From DASQDN01 sp035630195 (lineage in GTDB: Bacteria; Acidobacteriota; Terriglobia; Bryobacterales; Bryobacteraceae): a stretch of 15,559 nt of DNA. This document shows, in pieces, positions 13,318 to 15,559 of this stretch (positions are counted from its first letter, which is position 1; every line of letters begins with the position of its first letter). Below the pieces are notes generated by a model. It was given only the letters and a program-made list of their open reading frames with translations, was not told where the DNA came from and did not search any database. The stretch spans positions 1 to 15,559 of the forward strand of contig DASQLD010000615.1 of the NCBI GenBank assembly GCA_035630195.1, read 5' to 3'. The position numbers and the translations under genes were made by a program.

Positions 13318-15147
13318 CTAGCGGTAACCGGCCGCCTGCAACGCAAACAATTCTGCATAGCGGCCACCCAGTGCCACCAGTTGTTCATGCGATCCTTGCT
13401 CGATAATGCGACCGTGCTCCAGCACAAGAATGCGATCCGCCATGCGAACGGTTGAGAACCGGTGCGAGATCAGAACGGCCATCCGGCCGCGCGTCAGTTC
13501 CGAAAACCGGAGAAACACTTCGTACTCCGCCCGCGCATCCAGAGTCGCTGTTGGCTCATCCAGGATCAATACTTGAGCGTCGCGCATATACGCTCGAGCA
13601 AGAGCGATCTTTTGCCATTGACCCCCAGACAAGTCAACGCCACCTTCGAAGCGGCGACCGAGCATCTGGTTGTATCCTTCGGGCAACGCCTGCACCACCG
13701 TATCCGCATATGCCTTCGCCGCAGCCTGCTGGATTCGGCTCTCATTATCGATCTCTTCAATTCGACCGAATCCGATGTTCTCTAGAACGCGCATATCGTA
13801 CCGCATGTAGTCTTGAAAAATAACGCCGACTTCCCGCCGTAAGTCGTCTACATCGTACTCGCGTAAGTCAACGCCGTCCAGAAGAATAACGCCTGATGTG
13901 GGGTCATAAAGTCGCGCGATCAACTTAACGAGTGTTGTCTTCCCTGCCCCGTTTTCGCCGACTAACGCGATGCGTTCTCCCGCGTCGATGTGGAAGCTGA
14001 TGCGATCGAGAACCAGCTTCGACGATCCGGGGTACGCGAAGGACACGTCCCGAAACTCAAAGCCCTGCTTGGCCGGCCGTGGAGCAGGCGCCGCGTTCGG
14101 ACCGGACGCGATATTTGGCTTGGTCTTAAAGAAATCGAAAAGATCCTCAATGAACAAGGCCTGCTCGGCGATACCGGAGAAGCTCGCAAAAATCTGCTCG
14201 ATAAGCCCCCTGGATCGCGCGAACGCCGCGGTAAGAAAGGTCAGATCGCCGACGGTGATGGAACCCGATAAGGCTCGATACAAAATGTACGCGTACGCGG
14301 CGTAATATCCGGCCGTGGGCAACAGATTGAGCAGCGTACCCGTGATCGCGCGCTTCACTGCAAGCCCTCGATTTTCGGCGTAGAAGCGGTCGAATAGGAG
14401 CCGCGCGCGCTCAGTCAGGTAATCGCCGAGTCCAAAGATCTTCACTTCCTTGGCACTGCTGTTACTTGCCCCAAGCATGCGAAGATAATCGAGTTCGCGC
14501 CGTTCCGGAGTCCAACGATACAAAAGCGAATAGGCAAGCATTGCGAAGCGTGTTTCCCCCAGGAATGGCGGGATCACCGCCGCGATCAACAGCAACAGGA
14601 GTAGAGGCGAGAAAGCGACGATGCCGACTGACAACGACAGTAGCGTGATCGCCTGTTGAGCCATCGTCGCCAGACTTGCCAACATGCCCAGGCGGCTGGT
14701 CGTCTGCCGTCGGGCCCGTTCCATCTTGTCGTAGAAAATCGGGTCTTCGAAGGAGACGAGATCCAGTTGTGTTGCATGCGACATCATGCGAAGACCGACT
14801 TCGTTCGTAAAGCGGTCTCCCAGAAGACTATCGCTCAACGACGTCGCTCGCGATAACGCATCGCCGAGCACAGCCAATGCCACTTCCGCCCCAAGGAGCC
14901 ACCAGATCGTTTCATCTACTGGCGTCTTGGTCGATATGGCGCCCACGACACGGTCGACGATGAGCTTCGAAATCCAGAGCATCGCCACAGGTAGAAGTGC
15001 CGCCACAAATCGGAGCAGAATAACCGAAATGCTCAGCCCTGGACTAGTCTCCCAAACCATCCTCAAGAGAGGCGGAACGTTTCGAAGGGCTTCCAGTCGC
15101 TCTCGCCAGCCTGAAGGTGTGGGCTTCTTCGGGATGACGGGATGCAT
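13318..15147 (-). CDS. ABC transporter, fused permease and ATP-binding protein (half-exporter)
   Basis: Inner-membrane ABC exporter half-molecule, 609 aa, working as a dimer; substrate not predictable. Residues 1-340 form the transmembrane domain, with hydrophobic stretches near 38-60, 85-100, 160-200 and 275-310 and the coupling region NSSAKEVKIFGLGDYL. The nucleotide-binding domain begins at about 365 (FEFRDVSFAYPGS). It has Walker A GENGAGKTT (397-405), Q-loop GVIFQDY, signature LSGGQ (506-510), Walker B VLILDEP (Asp530, Glu531) and switch His562 in LISHRFSTV, so it should be catalytically competent. ATG 15147 has a strong GGGAGGAG 9 nt upstream. The gene is monocistronic here, divergent from the FG-GAP protein with only 17 bp between start codons. 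Confidence 0.95.
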   Translation of the reverse strand: MHPVIPKKPTPSGWRERLEALRNVPPLLRMVWETSPGLSISVILLRFVAALLPVAMLWISKLIVDRVVGAISTKTPVDETIWWLLGAEVALAVLGDALSRATSLSDSLLGDRFTNEVGLRMMSHATQLDLVSFEDPIFYDKMERARRQTTSRLGMLASLATMAQQAITLLSLSVGIVAFSPLLLLLLIAAVIPPFLGETRFAMLAYSLLYRWTPERRELDYLRMLGASNSSAKEVKIFGLGDYLTERARLLFDRFYAENRGLAVKRAITGTLLNLLPTAGYYAAYAYILYRALSGSITVGDLTFLTAAFARSRGLIEQIFASFSGIAEQALFIEDLFDFFKTKPNIASGPNAAPAPRPAKQGFEFRDVSFAYPGSSKLVLDRISFHIDAGERIALVGENGAGKTTLVKLIARLYDPTSGVILLDGVDLREYDVDDLRREVGVIFQDYMRYDMRVLENIGFGRIEEIDNESRIQQAAAKAYADTVVQALPEGYNQMLGRRFEGGVDLSGGQWQKIALARAYMRDAQVLILDEPTATLDARAEYEVFLRFSELTRGRMAVLISHRFSTVRMADRILVLEHGRIIEQGSHEQLVALGGRYAELFALQAAGYR

Positions 15148-15156
15148 GATGATATT

Positions 15157-15164
15157 CTCCTCCC
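15157..15164 (-). promoter_or_regulatory. strong ribosome binding site of the ABC exporter
   Basis: GGGAGGAG on the minus strand, 9 nt before the ATG at 15147. It is the clearest Shine-Dalgarno in the window and fixes the start. On the plus strand it directly abuts the TTG start of the divergent gene. Confidence 0.8.
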
Positions 15165-15559
15165 TTGCTGATCCTTTTCCTCCTATTAGCGCTTAGCGCC
15201 GCCGGGCAGGAGTTCCGGGCGAACACGATCGCCACGGGCCTGCGAGGTGGCTACCAGGTTGTCCCGTGGGACATGAACCGCGACGGCAAGCCCGATCTCA
15301 TCGCCCTTGCCAGCGGTATGCCCGAACTGGTTTGGTACGAAAATCCCACTTGGCAGCGGCATGTGATCTTCGGACCATTACCCCGCATGATCAATCTGGC
15401 TATTCACGATATCGAAGGCGATGGCGCCCCTGAGATTGCAGTGGCGTCATTGTTCGAGAACGTAGCTAAAGATAGCGTCGGGGTAATATCAATTCTTCGT
15501 CTCGAGAATGGCGCCTGGACAGCGAAAGAAATCGACCGCGTCCCCACATCCCATCGCTT
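15165..15559 (+). CDS. secreted FG-GAP/VCBS-repeat protein, N-terminal part (cut by window edge)
   Basis: The reading runs to the right edge without a stop (131 full codons). Starting at TTG 15165 gives MLILFLLLALSAAGQE, a short Sec signal peptide. Then follow two repeats with integrin-like calcium loops: VPWDMNRDGKPDLIALASG (residues about 30-48, D-x-N-x-D-G-x-x-D) and HDIEGDGAPEIAVAS (about 77-91). FVWYEN-type strands such as LVWYENPTWQRHVI are typical of FG-GAP/VCBS propellers in Acidobacteria and Planctomycetes. TTG is chosen because an in-frame TGA lies 15 nt upstream (15150-15152) and no ATG or GTG falls between it and the signal peptide. No Shine-Dalgarno is seen. Probably an extracellular propeller; rest of the protein and any C-terminal domain lie outside the window. 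Confidence 0.8.
   Translation, partial: MLILFLLLALSAAGQEFRANTIATGLRGGYQVVPWDMNRDGKPDLIALASGMPELVWYENPTWQRHVIFGPLPRMINLAIHDIEGDGAPEIAVASLFENVAKDSVGVISILRLENGAWTAKEIDRVPTSHR

Noticed and set aside
1..15559. CRISPR arrays, insertion sequences, tRNA or rRNA genes, integrases
   Set aside because: No regularly spaced repeats, transposase motifs, terminal inverted repeats or RNA gene sequence were seen on reading both strands by eye.

Overview
The window looks like chromosomal DNA of an Acidobacteriota member, most likely of the Bryobacter/Solibacter type. The lineage clues are a PadR regulator beginning MLGEFEYLL beside long FtsX/MacB-like permeases without an ATPase (the acidobacterial duplicated orphan permease, ADOP, pattern), twin-arginine sulfatases, a propeller protein of the SBBP type and a tannase-type esterase. 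This is inferred from gene content; no marker gene is present. No rRNA, tRNA, CRISPR array, insertion sequence or integrase was seen.

Layout. 1-173 (-): start of a PadR regulator whose own promoter is covered by a near-perfect 29-bp palindrome (173-201). 222-2706 (-): an ADOP permease split by a one-base frameshift in an A4 run at 921-924. 2767-4122 (+): sulfatase with an atypical active-site motif, convergent with and overlapping by 18 bp a canonical sulfatase (4105-5424, -). That second sulfatase is translationally coupled behind a bacterial hydroxyacid-oxoacid transhydrogenase (about 5418-6698, -). 6727-8088 (+): secreted seven-bladed propeller protein, followed 39 bp later by an intact ADOP permease (8128-10548, +). 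10683-12188 (-): secreted tannase/feruloyl-esterase family enzyme with a promoter that predicts leaderless mRNA. 12.2-13.3 kb: sparse region with a small unrecognised minus-strand gene and decayed coding fragments. 13318-15147 (-): complete ABC half-exporter. 15165 to the right edge (+): N-terminal part of a secreted FG-GAP/VCBS protein.

How it may work together (inference). Several products are exported or extracytoplasmic: two sulfatases, an esterase and two beta-propeller-type proteins. This fits a heterotroph that strips sulfate and phenolic esters from plant or microbial polymers. The transhydrogenase would handle hydroxyacids in the cytoplasm, and its coupling to a sulfatase is the least expected link. 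The ABC exporter and the two ADOPs are envelope export or efflux-type proteins with unknown substrates. I see no clear multi-gene defence or biosynthetic system. The best second-look items are the PadR operator, the transhydrogenase-sulfatase pair, the variant sulfatase and the decayed island at 12.3-13.2 kb.
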